DNA of 64,000 nt from Pseudomonas syringae (GTDB lineage: Bacteria; Pseudomonadota; Gammaproteobacteria; Pseudomonadales; Pseudomonadaceae), in assembly GCF_023278085.1 (NCBI RefSeq), contig NZ_CP066265.1, forward strand, positions 4,970,501-5,034,500, read 5' to 3'. How positions within the stretch are numbered: position 1 is the stretch's first letter; every line of letters starts with the position of its first letter. Position numbers and translations under genes: made by a program. This document shows, piece by piece, positions 1 to 9,678 of the stretch. A model generated the notes under the pieces. That model saw only the letters and a list, made by a program, of their open reading frames with translations, did not search any database and was not told where the DNA came from.

Positions 1-1
1 C

Positions 2-253
2 CGCCGCGCCGGCAGCTCGCTGGAGCAGATCACCCGTACGGTGGCGACCATCCAGCACATGAACGAACAGATCGCCACCGCCAGCGAGGAACAGAGCATG
101 GTCGCCGAACAGATCAACCGCAACGTCATCCGCGTGCGCGACATCTCCGAACAGACCGCCGCAGCCAGCGAACAGACAGCCGCCTCCAGCGTTGAACTGG
201 CGAGGCTGGGCGTCCATCTGCAAGGGCTGATGGGGAAATTCCGGGTGAGCTGA
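2..253 (+). CDS. Methyl-accepting chemotaxis protein, C-terminal end (partial)
   Basis: This is the last 83 codons of a gene that begins before the window. The peptide is a Ser/Ala/Gln/Glu-rich coiled coil (for example TASEEQSMVAEQI and ISEQTAAASEQTAAS) and ends in GLMGKFRVS. These are the distal methylation helix and the usual C-terminus of bacterial chemoreceptor signalling domains. In the family this helix is methylated by CheR and demethylated by CheB and belongs to a trimeric receptor array at the inner membrane. The ligand-binding part lies outside the window, so the stimulus cannot be told. The gene converges on opgH, with a palindrome cluster and a terminator hairpin between them. Confidence 0.88.
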   Translation, partial: RRAGSSLEQITRTVATIQHMNEQIATASEEQSMVAEQINRNVIRVRDISEQTAAASEQTAASSVELARLGVHLQGLMGKFRVS

Positions 254-279
254 CAGGTACGTGCGCTAGGCGCGGATGG

Positions 280-389
280 GTGACGCAGAGCGTCACGACA
301 GGCATTCCCACGCTGGAGCGTGAGGAACGATAACCTCAACTATCGTGCGACGCTCCGCGTCGCCATGCCGTTCTGGACGCTCTGCGTCC
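280..389. repeat. Extragenic palindrome cluster A
   Basis: Four short palindromes follow one another: GTGACGCAGAGCGTCAC (280-296), CACGCTGGAGCGTG (309-322), GCGACGCTCCGCGTCGC (347-363) and GGACGCTCTGCGTCC (375-389). All share the core ACGC-N(2-3)-GCGT with different outer stem bases. The same four modules recur in this order elsewhere in the window. The cluster lies in a gap between convergent genes, as is typical of REP-like elements in P. syringae. Confidence 0.8.
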
Positions 390-410
390 GCTCTTGGGAC
401 AGCGCCCAAT

Positions 411-447
411 AAAAAGCCCCTGAAGCACTATGCTTCAGGGGCTTTTT
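411..447. terminator. Bidirectional intrinsic terminator after opgH
   Basis: A near-perfect hairpin has arms AAAAAGCCCCTGAAGC and GCTTCAGGGGCTTTTT around a 5-nt loop. There is a T-run on both strands, so it can stop both the opgGH operon (minus strand, stop codon at 463) and transcription from the chemoreceptor side. Confidence 0.9.
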
Positions 448-462
448 CGTCGCCGGGTGGTT

Positions 463-3045
463 TTAGACCAACACCGGCTCCGAGGCTTTGTCGACAGGCT
501 GCAACGGCAGCAATGGCGCGTGTGGATCAGCTTCGATGGAAGCTCTCCAGGCGGCTAGCCACTCTTCGTGGCCTTCGCTCCAGACACGCTCGTGCAAGCG
601 GCCAAGGGCAACCGGGTCGCTCAACAGCATCAGGCGTTCCTGATTGTCGAGTTTCGCCGGCCCCACCTTGAGCGCATGATCAACGCGTTCCATACGCACC
701 ACTTCGATCGGCTGAGCCTGGCGGTGACGCGAGGTTGCCAGGGCGCACGCCAGTGCGTTCTGGCGAGGATCGACCACCGCCCGAATGAAGCCGTGTTTCA
801 GGGCGTGCCAACGGTTCTCGTGGGTGTACTGATCGGTGGAGATCAGTTCTTGCGGTGGCTCGAACTCTTCAGGGATCAGGAAGAATTTCTCGTCACGCGC
901 CTTGAGGCCCAGACCGGTACGGCTGGAAATCACCGACACCGGAATCGACAGCATCAACGACACCACGATCGGCGCCAACCACCACAGGAAGCTCGGGTTC
1001 AGCCAGAACACCAGCAGTGCCCAGCACGCGCCCAGCAAGGTCTGCGGACCATGACGCTTGACCGCTTCGAGCCACGGCGTGGAGTCGTCGTCACGTTGCG
1101 GCGAGTTCCAGGTCGCGGCCCAGCCGAGGAAGGCCGCCAGTACGAAGCGAGTGTGGAACAGCATGCGCACCGGAGCCAGCAGCACCGAGAACAGCATTTC
1201 CAGCAGCATCGATACGGTGACCTTGAACTTGCCGCCGAAGCCCTTCGCACCTTTCGCCCAGATCAGAATGACGCTGAGCAGTTTAGGCAGGAACAACAGA
1301 ACGATGGTGGTCGAGAACAGCGCAACAGCGCGCTCCGGGTGCCATTGTGGCCACAACGGATACAACTGACGAGGTTCCAGGAAGTAGGTCGGCTCCATCA
1401 GGGTGTTCACCGCCAGCAGGGCTGTGGACAACACGAGGAAGAAGAACCACAACGGCGCTGACAGGTACGACATCACGCCGGTCAGGAACACGGCGCGGTG
1501 AACCGGGTGCATGCCCTTGACCAGGAACAGCCGGAAGTTCATCAGGTTACCGTGGCACCAGCGACGGTCACGCTTGAGTTCGTCCAGCAGGTTCGGTGGC
1601 AGTTCTTCATAGCTGCCCGGCAGATCATAGGCAATCCACACGCCCCAGCCGGCACGGCGCATCAGCGCAGCTTCAACGAAGTCGTGGGACAGGATCGCAC
1701 CGGCGAACGCACCTTTACCGGGCAACGGCGCCAGGGCGCAGTGCTCGATGAACGGCTTCATGCGGATGATCGCATTGTGGCCCCAGTAGTGGGATTCACC
1801 CAGCTGCCAGAAGTGCAGACCGGCAGTGAACAGCGGACCATAGACGCGGGTCGCGAACTGCTGCATGCGGGCATACAGCGTGTCCATGCCCGACGCACGT
1901 GGCGCAGTCTGGATGATACCGGCGTCTGGCGTGGCTTCCATCAGACGAACCAGGCTGGTCAGACATTCACCGCTCATGACGCTGTCGGCATCCAGCACGA
2001 CCATGTAGCGATACTCGCTGCCCCAGCGACGGCAGAAGTCGTCGAGGTTGCCGCTTTTACGTTTGACGCGACGGCGACGGCGGCGATAGAAAATCCGCCC
2101 GAAGCCTTTGGTCTCGCGGCATACGTCCAGCCAGGCCTGTTGCTCGGCAACGGCGATGTCGGTTTCGTTGGTGTCGCTGAGCACAAAGAAATCGAAACGG
2201 TCCAGGTCACCCGTGGCCGCTACCGATTCGAACGTAGCGCGCAAACCGGCGAAAACCCGCGGTACGTCTTCGTTACAGATCGGCATGACCAGCGCGGTAC
2301 GTGCGCCCTTCTCGATCGGCTCGTTGCCAGCGCTGGCACCGGAGATGCGATATTTGTCACGTCCGGTAAGCAGTTCCAGAAAGCCCATCAGCGCCGTCCA
2401 GAAACCGGCCGACACCCAGCAGAACAGAATCCCGAACAGCAACAGGATGCTGGTCTGCAAGGCATACGGCAGCACCTGCAAAGCGGTCTGCACGAAGGTC
2501 TGGCGGGTGATTTCGTCCAGCGAAACCAGCGACCAGCCCTGATACGGCAGAATGCCTTTCATGTACGAACCGGCCACAATCGTCTGACCCAGCATAAGGA
2601 TCAGCAGGATGTAACGACGGATCGAGCCGACGGTACGCCAGCGAGCCTTTGGCAAATCCCGAGGCAGATCGCTGTGATCCGGCTTGGGCGGGTTTTTCTT
2701 GCCGGTCAGGCGACGCCAGCCGCGCACCAGAATGTTGGTGCGCCATGGCTCTGGCACAACCTTGGTCCGGTGAATCGGCGGCGTAGCCTTGAGGCGCAGA
2801 CGGCCGCTCGCATCGACGTCGAGCATCTCGGCGTCCTGCAACTCGTCTGCCGTTGACAGCAACAGGCGACGACCCACCGAAGCCTGAGCGGCCTCGGCCT
2901 GATCGATGGCCGGCTGGGCCGAAAGGCGTTCATGCAGCTCGGCGAAGGTCTTGCAGCCGGCAAGTTCTGCCCGCTGCGCGTCGCTCATCGGTAAATGCGC
3001 CAGGTACTCGTTCAGAGACACTGGCACCGGTAGAGAATTACTCAT
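463..3045 (-). CDS. opgH: Glucan biosynthesis glucosyltransferase H (HrpM)
   Basis: This 860-residue inner-membrane family-2 glycosyltransferase makes the beta-1,2 backbone of osmoregulated periplasmic glucans from UDP-glucose. The cytoplasmic catalytic domain carries the DAD motif (residues 352-354) and a DRRW motif near residue 493-496, equivalent to the (Q/R)xxRW signature of processive beta-glycosyltransferases. Membrane segments lie before it (about 145-215) and in a group after it (about 510-700). Length is normal for Pseudomonas. The start overlaps the opgG stop by 8 bp, so the two genes are translationally coupled. In P. syringae this locus is known as hrpM, and mutants lose pathogenicity and hypersensitive-response ability. 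A large open frame on the opposite strand is a GC-driven shadow. Confidence 0.96.
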   Translation of the reverse strand: MSNSLPVPVSLNEYLAHLPMSDAQRAELAGCKTFAELHERLSAQPAIDQAEAAQASVGRRLLLSTADELQDAEMLDVDASGRLRLKATPPIHRTKVVPEPWRTNILVRGWRRLTGKKNPPKPDHSDLPRDLPKARWRTVGSIRRYILLILMLGQTIVAGSYMKGILPYQGWSLVSLDEITRQTFVQTALQVLPYALQTSILLLFGILFCWVSAGFWTALMGFLELLTGRDKYRISGASAGNEPIEKGARTALVMPICNEDVPRVFAGLRATFESVAATGDLDRFDFFVLSDTNETDIAVAEQQAWLDVCRETKGFGRIFYRRRRRRVKRKSGNLDDFCRRWGSEYRYMVVLDADSVMSGECLTSLVRLMEATPDAGIIQTAPRASGMDTLYARMQQFATRVYGPLFTAGLHFWQLGESHYWGHNAIIRMKPFIEHCALAPLPGKGAFAGAILSHDFVEAALMRRAGWGVWIAYDLPGSYEELPPNLLDELKRDRRWCHGNLMNFRLFLVKGMHPVHRAVFLTGVMSYLSAPLWFFFLVLSTALLAVNTLMEPTYFLEPRQLYPLWPQWHPERAVALFSTTIVLLFLPKLLSVILIWAKGAKGFGGKFKVTVSMLLEMLFSVLLAPVRMLFHTRFVLAAFLGWAATWNSPQRDDDSTPWLEAVKRHGPQTLLGACWALLVFWLNPSFLWWLAPIVVSLMLSIPVSVISSRTGLGLKARDEKFFLIPEEFEPPQELISTDQYTHENRWHALKHGFIRAVVDPRQNALACALATSRHRQAQPIEVVRMERVDHALKVGPAKLDNQERLMLLSDPVALGRLHERVWSEGHEEWLAAWRASIEADPHAPLLPLQPVDKASEPVLV

Positions 3046-4960
3046 CGCTCGGCAACTGATAACTCCAGGTCTCGGTCATGACTTGCAACGTCTTGGCCGG
3101 TTCTGGATGGGTGGGTGCGGCCTCGGTTTCAGGCTGCTGGATCTCTTTACCGTCCTTGTCCTTGGCTACAGCGGCTTTGGCTGCATCAGCCTTGGCAACG
3201 TCAGCTTTGGCAGCATCGGCCTTGGAGGCATCAGCCTTGCCAGCTTCAGGTTTGGCGGTCTCGGACTTGGCGGCTTCAGGCTTCGGCGCGTCGGCCTTGG
3301 CAACTTCTACCTGGTCGTTGGCGGACTCTTTGGCGACTGCCGGCTTGGCAGCTTCCTTGGCGGCAGCCTTCTTCTCGTCGGCTTTATCAGCAACGAGCAG
3401 CGCAGGTTCCTTGCCCGGTTCGGCAGGAATTTCACGCAACAGGTAAGCACTCATCTCGGTCGGCTTGCCAGCATCCTTGACCTTGACACGCAGGGTCAGG
3501 CGATAGCCTTTGGTAACCGGGTTATAGCGCAGGTTGTTTTCGACCAGCTCGACGTTGTCGTCAGTGGTGACCTGGCTACGGATGGTCTTGTCTTCCGGCA
3601 AGGCAGCCAGTACCGGGCCAACGAAGTCGACCAGGAACGCCAGGCTGCCGTCAGGCTGACGCACCAGGTTGGACTGGCGCACGTCACCGATGGAGCGTTG
3701 AGTCTGCTTGACCCAGCCCAGGTCCGGCGAGTGAATCGAGCTTTCCTGCATGGTCCAGTGCAGACGGTAATCGAAGCTCATTTCCTCGCCCGGAGCAGGC
3801 AGAGTGTCAGGCTTCCAGAACGCTACGATGTTGTCGTTGGTTTCGTCGGCAGTCGGAATCTCGACCAGATCGACGGTACCTTTGCCCCAGTCACCTTTAG
3901 GCTCGATCCAGGCGCTTGGGCGCTTGTCGTAACGATCATCAAGGTCTTCGTACTGGCTGAAATCGCGGCCGCGTTGCAGCAGACCGAAACCACGCGGGTT
4001 CTCGACCGAGAAGCTGCTGACGGACAGGTGTTTAGGGTTGTTCAGCGGACGCCACAACCATTGGCCATTGGCTGCCTGAATCGACAGACCGCTGGAGTCA
4101 TGCAGCTCGCGGCGGAAGTTAGGCACACGCGAAGGCTGGTTGGCACCGAACAGGAACATGCTGGTCAGTGGCGCAACACCCAGCTTGGTGACCTTGTCAC
4201 GCAGGAACATGCGCGATTTGACGTCGACCAGCGTGTTGGTGCCAGGACGCAGGGTCAACTGGTAAGCGCCAGTGGCACGTGGCGAGTCGAGCAGAGCGAA
4301 GATCACCAGATGGTTATCATCCGGGCCTGGCTTCTCGATCCAGAATTCCTTGAAGCGCGGGAACTCTTCGCCGGACGGCAATGCCGTGTCGATGGCCAGG
4401 CCGCGCGCGGACAAACCATAGACCTGACCCTTGCCGATCACGCGGAAGTAGCTCGCGCCCAGCATGGTCATGATTTCGTCCTGTTTGTCATCCTTGTTGA
4501 TCGGATACAGGACACGGAAACCGGCATAACCCAGTTTCTCGGTGGATTTCGGGTCGATCTTCAGGTCACCGAAATCGAAACGACTCGCATCGTATTTGAT
4601 TTCGTCAACGCTGGTCGCGGTCACTTCGTTGATCTTGACCGGCGTATCGAAGTGCATGCCCTGGTGGTAGAAAGACACTTTGAACGGCGTCTTGTCGCCC
4701 GCCCATTCGGCCTTGTCGTCACGGAAGCGGATCTTCTGATAGTCGGCGAACTTCATTTCGCGCAGTTCGTTCGGAAGATTACTCTTCGGAGCCTCGAACT
4801 TCTGCCCGGCCATTTCTTTGGCCTTCGCCGTTACATCATCAAGACTGAACGCCCAGAGCTGGCCTGCACTGAACAGGCAGACAAGGGCAGAGCTTGCCAG
4901 AAGCGCACTACGCAACCGCTTGACGGGTGTCTTTGGAGCATCACAGGGACTAACAATCAC
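3038..4960 (-). CDS. opgG: Glucan biosynthesis protein G, periplasmic
   Basis: OpgG is the periplasmic partner of OpgH and is needed for branching or release of periplasmic glucans. The protein has a signal peptide (a basic PVKRLRS stretch, then a hydrophobic run ending around LWAFS), followed by the MdoG domain. I chose the GTG at 4960, which gives [10 protein letters not shown] with a GAGGG ribosome site just upstream; a TTG two codons earlier is possible. The protein is longer than enterobacterial OpgG because of an Ala/Lys/Glu-rich low-complexity stretch of roughly 100 residues near the C-terminus (about 3090-3400). After this stretch the final segment TETWSYQLP resumes. It is first in the operon with opgH, and its promoter should lie in 4961-5226. 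Confidence 0.95.
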   Translation of the reverse strand: MIVSPCDAPKTPVKRLRSALLASSALVCLFSAGQLWAFSLDDVTAKAKEMAGQKFEAPKSNLPNELREMKFADYQKIRFRDDKAEWAGDKTPFKVSFYHQGMHFDTPVKINEVTATSVDEIKYDASRFDFGDLKIDPKSTEKLGYAGFRVLYPINKDDKQDEIMTMLGASYFRVIGKGQVYGLSARGLAIDTALPSGEEFPRFKEFWIEKPGPDDNHLVIFALLDSPRATGAYQLTLRPGTNTLVDVKSRMFLRDKVTKLGVAPLTSMFLFGANQPSRVPNFRRELHDSSGLSIQAANGQWLWRPLNNPKHLSVSSFSVENPRGFGLLQRGRDFSQYEDLDDRYDKRPSAWIEPKGDWGKGTVDLVEIPTADETNDNIVAFWKPDTLPAPGEEMSFDYRLHWTMQESSIHSPDLGWVKQTQRSIGDVRQSNLVRQPDGSLAFLVDFVGPVLAALPEDKTIRSQVTTDDNVELVENNLRYNPVTKGYRLTLRVKVKDAGKPTEMSAYLLREIPAEPGKEPALLVADKADEKKAAAKEAAKPAVAKESANDQVEVAKADAPKPEAAKSETAKPEAGKADASKADAAKADVAKADAAKAAVAKDKDGKEIQQPETEAAPTHPEPAKTLQVMTETWSYQLPSDE

Positions 4961-5226
4961 GAGCAACCCTCGCCGAAAACAGATGAAAAAACCAACGGCC
5001 AGCTATTGAATGCCAGGTTGGCGAGCATTGTTCCGACTCCGAATGGGCTTAATGATTCCCCAACCGACGTCAGAACCGCTTGTGTCATACCAAATGGACC
5101 AACCAGTGCCGATCCCCATAACGCGCGATTATCCAGTAGCTCGCGTTACAACGCATCAGGTATGACAAAGTATTTATCTTCCGCACGATTTTTAAATTAG
5201 GCAAAAAAAGCAGATGAAATCGTAGC

Positions 5227-5664
5227 TTACGTGTCCAGCAAAAATGTGACCGGGCCATCGTTTATCAGGTGCACCTGCATATCTGCACCAAATTGGCCCG
5301 CCGCAACAACCGGATGCGCGATCCTGGCCTGGCTCAGCAGGTAATCGAACAGCTCGGCACCCCATGCCGGCGCAGCCGCTTTCGAGAAGCTCGGACGCAT
5401 GCCGCTTTTGGTGTCTGCGGCCAGCGTGAACTGCGAAACCAGCAGCAGTCCGCCCTGCACTTCACGCAACGACAGGTTCATTTTGCCGTCGGCATCACTG
5501 AACACCCGATAATTGAGCAGCTTGTGCAGCAACTTATCGGCACTGGCCCGAGTGTCTTGAGGCTCTATTCCGACCAGTACCAGAATGCCCTGATCAATCG
5601 CGCCGACCACCTCTGTACCGACCTCGACGCGCGCACTGCGCACACGCTGCAACAAACCTTTCAT
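5227..5664 (-). CDS. dtd: D-aminoacyl-tRNA deacylase
   Basis: This 145-residue cytoplasmic enzyme hydrolyses the ester bond of D-aminoacyl-tRNAs (and glycyl-tRNA-Ala), keeping D-amino acids out of translation. Both active-site signatures are present: SQFTLAADT (SQxTL motif) and NDGPVTF (NxGPxT motif, close to the C-terminus). Length is typical for the family. I placed the start at MKGLLQRV (5664), the usual N-terminus of the family, rather than five codons upstream. The gene lies 39 bp downstream of pip on the same strand, and the two are commonly adjacent in Pseudomonas. Confidence 0.95.
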   Translation of the reverse strand: MKGLLQRVRSARVEVGTEVVGAIDQGILVLVGIEPQDTRASADKLLHKLLNYRVFSDADGKMNLSLREVQGGLLLVSQFTLAADTKSGMRPSFSKAAAPAWGAELFDYLLSQARIAHPVVAAGQFGADMQVHLINDGPVTFLLDT

Positions 5665-5703
5665 AAAGACGTTCCACACCCCGGCAAGAACATAAGGACG
5701 CTG

Positions 5704-6675
5704 TCAGGCTTCTTCAGGTGGCAGATCAAGCAGGCTCTGCGCAACCTGCGCCGCAGCACGCACCAGCGCATCGGCAATACCCGTTTCGGACGCCGAATGG
5801 CCTGCGTCGCGAATCACCTGCAGCTCGCTGCCCGGCCAGTTCTGGTGCAACTCCCACGCGTTATCCAGCGGGCAGATCACGTCGTAGCGGCCATGGACAA
5901 TGATGGCCGGCAGGTGCGCGATTTTCGGCATGTCGCGAATCAGCTGGTTCTCTTCCAGAAACGCCTTGTTCATAAAGTAGTGGCATTCAATGCGCGCGAT
6001 GGACAGCGCACGGTGCGGGTCGGTAAAGCGGTCGACGACCTGAGGGTTGGGACGCAAGGTTGCGCAGCGGCCTTCCCACGTGGACCAGGCTTTGGCGGCA
6101 TGCATCTGGGCGATCTGATCCGGGCCGGTGAGACGCTTGTGGAAGGCTGTGAGGATATCGTTGCGCTCATCGAGCGGGATCGGCGCGAGGTAATCCTGCC
6201 AGTAATCCGGGAACAGGCGACTGGCACCGGCCTGATAGAACCAGTCGATTTCCTGCTGACGGGCGAGGAATACGCCGCGCAGGATCAGCGCATGCACGCG
6301 ATCAGGATGGGTCTGGGCGTAAGCCAGCGCCAGGGTCGAACCCCACGAACCGCCGAACAGCACCCACTTTTCGATGCCCAGATGCTTGCGGATCGCCTCA
6401 AGGTCTTCGACCAGCTTCCAGGTGGTGTTATTTTCCAGGCTGGCGTGCGGCGTCGAGCGACCGCAACCGCGCTGGTCGAAGGTGACAATGCGGTATAGAT
6501 TCGGATCGAAATAGCAGCGGCTGTTTGCATCGCACCCGGAACCCGGACCACCATGGATAAACACCACCGGCAGACCTTCAGGCGAGCCGCTTTCGTCGAC
6601 GTAGAGCACATGCGGTTGTTCCACGGCCAGATCGTGACGGGCGTAGGGTTTGATCTGCGGGTACAAAGTCTGCAT
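5704..6675 (-). CDS. pip: Proline iminopeptidase
   Basis: This 323-residue alpha/beta hydrolase releases N-terminal proline from peptides (peptidase family S33). The oxyanion-hole motif HGGPGSG is near residue 41. The nucleophile elbow GGSWGS (residues 108-113, Ser110) is followed by LALAYAQTHPDRV. The catalytic Asp lies in the GRYDVICP segment and the His in the DAGHSASE segment near the C-terminus. Length and N-terminus (MQTLYPQIKPY) fit the long cytoplasmic form. It is upstream of dtd and probably co-transcribed with it; a 279-bp gap separates it from the divergent glgP. Confidence 0.95.
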   Translation of the reverse strand: MQTLYPQIKPYARHDLAVEQPHVLYVDESGSPEGLPVVFIHGGPGSGCDANSRCYFDPNLYRIVTFDQRGCGRSTPHASLENNTTWKLVEDLEAIRKHLGIEKWVLFGGSWGSTLALAYAQTHPDRVHALILRGVFLARQQEIDWFYQAGASRLFPDYWQDYLAPIPLDERNDILTAFHKRLTGPDQIAQMHAAKAWSTWEGRCATLRPNPQVVDRFTDPHRALSIARIECHYFMNKAFLEENQLIRDMPKIAHLPAIIVHGRYDVICPLDNAWELHQNWPGSELQVIRDAGHSASETGIADALVRAAAQVAQSLLDLPPEEA

Positions 6676-6954
6676 AAGTGCTCCATAAGTCCGGTTAAGA
6701 GGCTTCTGATGTCCTGCTGTCGGGCATCATAAACCCGAAACGAAGAATCAGCATGCTGCACGTCATTGATTAACATGGAACAATCAATGCAAGCGTTTTG
6801 CCAATTTGCCAGGTTCGCGAACCAGAACAGTCAGGCTGGGTCGAAGCGTGAGTCGTAAGCCGATTTATTTCTCTATTTACAGGAAATAACTGACGACACG
6901 CCTACAGTCTAAGAATCCCATATCCCATTCGTCAGACTACTTGAGGTTGTATCG

Positions 6955-9405
6955 ATGTCTCAGGAACCACTTGTTCGTGACGCTGATGTGGCTGCTTTTC
7001 GCGCCGCTGTGCTCGCCAAACTCACCTATTCGGTGGGCAAGGACCCCGACCATGCGTTTGAGCATGACTGGTTTGAAGCGACCGCCCTTGCCGCGCGCGA
7101 CCACATGGTCGAGCACTGGATGGACCACACGCGACAGATCTACCGCAAGGTGCAGAAACGGGTTTACTACCTGTCGCTGGAATTCCTGATCGGGCGGCTG
7201 TTGTACGACAGCCTGAGCAACCTCGGGTTACTGGAAATCGCTCGTGAAGCACTGACCGAGCTGGGCGTGGACATCGAGCGCATCCGCTTGCTGGAGCCGG
7301 ATGCAGCCTTGGGTAACGGCGGCCTGGGGCGTCTGGCCGCCTGCTTCATGGAAAGCATGTCGACCCTCGGCGTTGCCGCTCACGGTTATGGCATTCGTTA
7401 TGAGCACGGCCTGTTCCGTCAGGGCATCGTCGATGGCTGGCAGCAGGAGCAGACTGAAAACTGGCTGGACTTCGGCAACCCCTGGGAATTCGAACGCCCT
7501 GAGGTGGTGTACTCCATCGGCTTCGGCGGCAGCGTCGACACCATCACGTCGGAATCCGGTGAGTCACGCCATGCCTGGCGTCCGGGCGAAACCGTCCGGG
7601 CCATCGCCTACGACACCCCGGTTGTGGGCTGGCGCGGCAAGAGCGTCAACACCTTGCGCCTGTGGCGTGCCCGCGCCGTCGAAGATCTGCACCTGGAGCG
7701 CTTCAACGCGGGTGACCACTTTGGTGCGGTCGCCGAAGTGGTGCGCGCCGAAAGTATTTCCCGGGTGCTCTACCCCAATGACGCGACCGAAGCAGGCCAG
7801 GAACTGCGCCTGCGTCAGGAATACTTCTTTGTTTCGGCATCGCTGCAGGATTTGCTGCGTCGCCACCTGAACCAGCACGCGACGTTGACCGATCTGGCCG
7901 ATCACGCTGCGATCCAGATGAACGATACGCACCCTTCGATCGCCGTGGCCGAACTGATGCGTCAGTTGATCGATAACCACAACATTGCGTGGGACACCGC
8001 CTGGAAAATCACCGTCGGCACCCTCGGCTACACCAACCACACGCTGCTGCCGGAAGCGCTGGAGACCTGGTCAGTCGGCCTGATGGAGCGGATGTTGCCG
8101 CGCCACATGCAGATCATCTACCTGATCAATGCGCAACATATCGATACGCTGCGTGCCAAAGGGGTCGAGGACGTCAACGTACTGCGTGCGGTGTCGCTGA
8201 TCGAAGAAGACAACGGCCGCCGCGTGCGCATGGGCAACCTGGCGTTCCTTGGCTCGCACAGCGTCAACGGTGTTTCGGCGTTGCACACCCAGTTGATGCG
8301 CAAGACCGTTTTTGCCGAGCTGCACAAGATCTATCCGGACCGGATCAACAACAAGACCAACGGCATTACTTTCCGCCGCTGGCTGTTCCAGGCCAATCCG
8401 AAGCTCACCGAAATGCTCGTCGAGGCACTGGGTGAAGATGTGCTGGATAACGCCGAGACGCGCCTGAAGGAACTTGAACCGTTCGCCGAAAAATCGTCGT
8501 TTCGCAGGCAGATGGCCGATCAGCGCCTGCACAGCAAGCGTGCATTGGCAGCGATCATTCACGAACGTTTGGGTATTGCAGTCAATCCGGCGGCGATGTT
8601 CGACGTTCAGGTCAAGCGTATCCACGAATACAAGCGCCAGTTGCTGAACCTGTTCCACACCGTGGCGCTGTATCAGGCCATTCGTGCCGAGCCGGGTACG
8701 GATTGGGTGCCGCGCGTGAAGATCTTCGCAGGCAAGGCGGCCGCCAGTTATCACTCGGCCAAGCTGATCATCAAGCTGACCAACGACATCGCGCGGACCG
8801 TGAACAGCGACCCGACGGTGCGTGGCCTGCTAAAAGTGGTGTTCATGCCCAACTACAACGTCAGCCTGGCAGAAAGCATCATCCCGGCAGCCGACCTTTC
8901 CGAGCAGATATCCACTGCCGGCCTGGAAGCTTCCGGCACCAGCAACATGAAGTTCGGCCTCAACGGCGCGCTGACCATCGGCACGCTGGACGGTGCCAAC
9001 GTGGAAATGAGCGAGCAGGTCGGGCTGGAACACATGTTCATCTTCGGCATGACCTCGCAACAGGTCGAAGCCCGCAAGCAGGCAGGCGACTTCAGCGCGC
9101 ATGCCGACGTGGCGGCTTCGGGACGCCTGAATGATGTATTGCAGGCGATTCGTGGCGGGGTGTTCTCGCCGGATGATCCGAACCGTTATGTCGGGCTGGT
9201 CGATCAGTTGCTGGCGTATGACCGCTTCCTGGTCTGTGCCGACTTCGATTCGTACTGGGCAGCCCAGGCCAAGGTCGAAGAGCGCTGGCACGACTCCAAG
9301 GAATGGTGGCGCTCGGCGGTACTCAACACCGCGCGCATGGGCTGGTTCTCTTCGGACCGCACCATTCGTGAGTACGCCGGGGATATCTGGAAGGCGCTGG
9401 ACTGA
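6955..9405 (+). CDS. glgP: Glycogen/maltodextrin phosphorylase
   Basis: This 816-residue cytosolic enzyme phosphorolyses alpha-1,4-glucans to glucose-1-phosphate using pyridoxal phosphate. The family signature EASGTSNMKFGLNGAL is intact, and its lysine (residue 666) is the PLP-binding residue. The glycine-rich segment ALGNGGLGRLAACF (about residue 120) is also canonical. Start at 6955 has GAGG about 10 nt upstream. The gene stands alone, not in a glg cluster, and is followed by a palindrome cluster. The 6676-6954 gap upstream must hold its promoter and that of pip; I see no clear consensus hexamers there. Confidence 0.96.
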   Translation: MSQEPLVRDADVAAFRAAVLAKLTYSVGKDPDHAFEHDWFEATALAARDHMVEHWMDHTRQIYRKVQKRVYYLSLEFLIGRLLYDSLSNLGLLEIAREALTELGVDIERIRLLEPDAALGNGGLGRLAACFMESMSTLGVAAHGYGIRYEHGLFRQGIVDGWQQEQTENWLDFGNPWEFERPEVVYSIGFGGSVDTITSESGESRHAWRPGETVRAIAYDTPVVGWRGKSVNTLRLWRARAVEDLHLERFNAGDHFGAVAEVVRAESISRVLYPNDATEAGQELRLRQEYFFVSASLQDLLRRHLNQHATLTDLADHAAIQMNDTHPSIAVAELMRQLIDNHNIAWDTAWKITVGTLGYTNHTLLPEALETWSVGLMERMLPRHMQIIYLINAQHIDTLRAKGVEDVNVLRAVSLIEEDNGRRVRMGNLAFLGSHSVNGVSALHTQLMRKTVFAELHKIYPDRINNKTNGITFRRWLFQANPKLTEMLVEALGEDVLDNAETRLKELEPFAEKSSFRRQMADQRLHSKRALAAIIHERLGIAVNPAAMFDVQVKRIHEYKRQLLNLFHTVALYQAIRAEPGTDWVPRVKIFAGKAAASYHSAKLIIKLTNDIARTVNSDPTVRGLLKVVFMPNYNVSLAESIIPAADLSEQISTAGLEASGTSNMKFGLNGALTIGTLDGANVEMSEQVGLEHMFIFGMTSQQVEARKQAGDFSAHADVAASGRLNDVLQAIRGGVFSPDDPNRYVGLVDQLLAYDRFLVCADFDSYWAAQAKVEERWHDSKEWWRSAVLNTARMGWFSSDRTIREYAGDIWKALD

Positions 9406-9437
9406 CCTGTCGCTAACTGAGCGCCCAGTTGAATCTC

Positions 9438-9564
9438 GTGCCCGCGCTCCGCGTGGGCATGCAGTTCCGGACGTTCCGCGTCCGATCTTGAATGCGCGCT
9501 GCGGCGCAGATCCGTGACGCGGAGCGTCACCCAATGCGTTACCACGCTGGAGCGTGAGGAACGA
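9438..9564. repeat. Extragenic palindrome cluster B
   Basis: Four modules occur in the order seen in other clusters: GCCCGCGCTCCGCGTGGGC (9440-9458), GGACGTTCCGCGTCC (9469-9483), GTGACGCGGAGCGTCAC (9514-9530) and CACGCTGGAGCGTG (9543-9556, followed by AGGAACGA). The first two stems carry one or two mismatches. The cluster lies between glgP and the DUF2339 gene, just upstream of the latter's ribosome site. Confidence 0.78.
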
Positions 9565-9678
9565 GAGGTGTCCCGAACTCTCGTGCCTGCGGGCCGCATA
9601 AAACAGTACGAACGTTCTCAGCCCGCCCCTATATACTGCCCTCGATAAACCTTCACACACCGAAAAGGATGTCGTCGC

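Noticed and set aside
345..671. Plus-strand frame through the terminator and the end of opgH
   Set aside because: It runs through a palindrome cluster and a strong terminator, then antisense to opgH.
1498..5200. Long open frames (450-760 codons) on the plus strand across opgH and opgG
   Set aside because: They mirror the third-position GC pattern of the genuine minus-strand genes, have odd composition (Gln/His/Arg-rich or Leu/Gly/Phe-rich) and match no family; opgH and opgG are certain.
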